The notes below the pieces were generated by a model. It saw nothing but the letters and a program-made list of their open reading frames with translations, did not search any database and was not told the DNA's origin. From contig JAJZRP010000002.1 in the NCBI GenBank assembly GCA_021802655.1, positions 1 to 56,524 of the forward strand: DNA of 56,524 nucleotides, given 5' to 3'. Origin of the DNA: Pseudomonadota bacterium. GTDB taxonomy: Bacteria; Pseudomonadota; Gammaproteobacteria; Burkholderiales; JABEVD01. Positions 55,806-56,524 of this stretch are shown piece after piece. Numbering within the stretch: the stretch's first letter is position 1; each line of letters starts with the position of its first letter. Position numbers and translations under genes: made by a program.

Positions 55806-56524
55806 TCACTCCCGATAATCGCCCTGACCGAAAACTTCACGCCACAACCTCGAAACGGCGTTCACTTCCTGCTCGACGCGACTTCTTTCGATGCGCGCAT
55901 AAGCTTCCCCGGCAAGCCTCAGCCTGTGCTGGATTCGCCGGAATTCGCGGTAGGCATCCTGCGCGTTTGAACCGACCTCCACCGGGATCAGCCCGATTTC
56001 GCCCAGCATGCCGAGCAATGCGATATTGCCGACATTGCCGGTGAGCTCCGGATGGTCATGCGCATGGGCGAGCACCAGGAACTGCACGGCGAATTCGACA
56101 TCGACGATGCCGCCCGGATCGTGCTTGATGTCGAAAAGATCGGTGCGATTGGGATGCCCTTCGAGCATTTTCTGCCGCATGGACAGGATTTCGTTTCTCA
56201 AACTCGGCATGTCGCGCTCCAGCATCAACACCCCGGTCCTGATCTCTTCGAACTCGTCTCCCACTCTCGCACTCCCGGCGACATGCCGCCCCCGGGTCAG
56301 GGCCTGATGTTCCCATACCCAGGCTCCACTCATCTGGTAGGCTCTGAAAGCGGCTATGGAGCTCACCAGAAGCCCGCTTGCGCCGTTCGGCCTCAGTCTC
56401 AGATCGGTTTCGTAAAGCACGCCCGATTGGGTGCTGCTGGTGAGCCAGGTATTGATGCGCTGCGCAAGCCTCGCATAGGTTTCCTGGGCATTCGGATGAT
56501 CGTCGTCGTAAAGAAAAACGATGT
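55806..56524 (-). CDS. glnE: Glutamate-ammonia-ligase adenylyltransferase, 3' part (cut by window edge)
   Basis: The reading frame continues past the right edge, so the start lies outside the window. The visible 239 residues contain VLYETDLRLRPNGASGLLVSS and HDPGGIVDVEFAVQFLVL, from the C-terminal adenylyltransferase domain of GlnE. GlnE adenylylates glutamine synthetase under PII control. The track starts at an internal Met (56420); the frame upstream (DDDHPNAQETYARLAQRI) remains GlnE-like. Confidence 0.95.
   Translation of the reverse strand, partial: IVFLYDDDHPNAQETYARLAQRINTWLTSSTQSGVLYETDLRLRPNGASGLLVSSIAAFRAYQMSGAWVWEHQALTRGRHVAGSARVGDEFEEIRTGVLMLERDMPSLRNEILSMRQKMLEGHPNRTDLFDIKHDPGGIVDVEFAVQFLVLAHAHDHPELTGNVGNIALLGMLGEIGLIPVEVGSNAQDAYREFRRIQHRLRLAGEAYARIERSRVEQEVNAVSRLWREVFGQGDYRE

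Overview
The window looks like the chromosome of a Gram-negative betaproteobacterium, probably Nitrosomonadales-like (Gallionella/Sulfuricella relatives). This rests on gene content and order (tRNA-Tyr-Gly-Thr-tuf, ybiB-cysG, lolCD next to recJ, rluD-pgeF opposite bamD, prfB-HDOD-MBL-lysS, rimO, dinG, glnE) and on uniform moderately GC-rich coding. It is an inference, since no rRNA or marker phylogeny could be run. Core genes run in short, tightly packed and often ATGA-overlapping operons. Apart from two short sequences resembling IS5-family ends there is no mobile element. There is no CRISPR array and no prophage.

Layout. (1) 1-480: a minus-strand tRNA-Tyr/Gly/Thr-tuf operon with a near-consensus promoter. 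(2) 0.8-3.3 kb: a membrane GAF-GGDEF-EAL protein. (3) 3.4-6.9 kb: phosphoketolase and acetate kinase, an ATP-yielding shunt to acetate. (4) 6.9-18.3 kb: a dense signalling block holding a soluble double-dCache-CheW protein, a heme-c (CxxCH) HAMP-PAS-GGDEF-EAL protein, a PAS/heme-c/HAMP chemoreceptor, another GGDEF-EAL protein, a diiron metallo-beta-lactamase-fold (ODP/FDP-like) protein and a divergent YcgR-like PilZ effector. (5) 18.3-28.3 kb: housekeeping genes (pseudouridine synthase, cysG, ybiB-like, MFS, alkA-like, lolCD, recJ, a cyclic-nucleotide-binding protein). (6) 28.4-32.4 kb: envelope and small proteins (glycine-zipper protein, Q-rich protein, ferritin-like diiron protein, DUF2905, an untracked 32-aa membrane peptide, MgtC-like protein) and a ~540-bp gene-poor stretch. 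(7) 32.4-37.3 kb: prfB with its programmed frameshift, HDOD-MBL pair, lysS. (8) 37.4-41.3 kb: PIN/RHH toxin-antitoxin, SDR, CopA. (9) 41.3-47.8 kb: bamD, rluD-pgeF, ZIP transporter, rimO and a secreted adenosine-deaminase homologue that has lost its metal ligands. (10) 47.8-56.5 kb: dinG-like helicase, a Ser/Thr kinase-HDOD-GAF protein, a marR/CDGSH/yceI group, a PduO-type adenosyltransferase and the 3' part of glnE.

The most interesting region is 9.6-17.3 kb. Four genes lie head to tail on one strand, with gaps of 4, 52 and 36 nt. They pair two putative redox/gas sensors (c-type heme and diiron) with two outputs (chemotaxis kinase control and cyclic-di-GMP turnover). The same periplasmic heme module is present twice, once on a chemoreceptor and once on a GGDEF-EAL protein. 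With the flanking CheW-fusion and PilZ genes this reads as a self-contained redox-taxis/c-di-GMP decision module.
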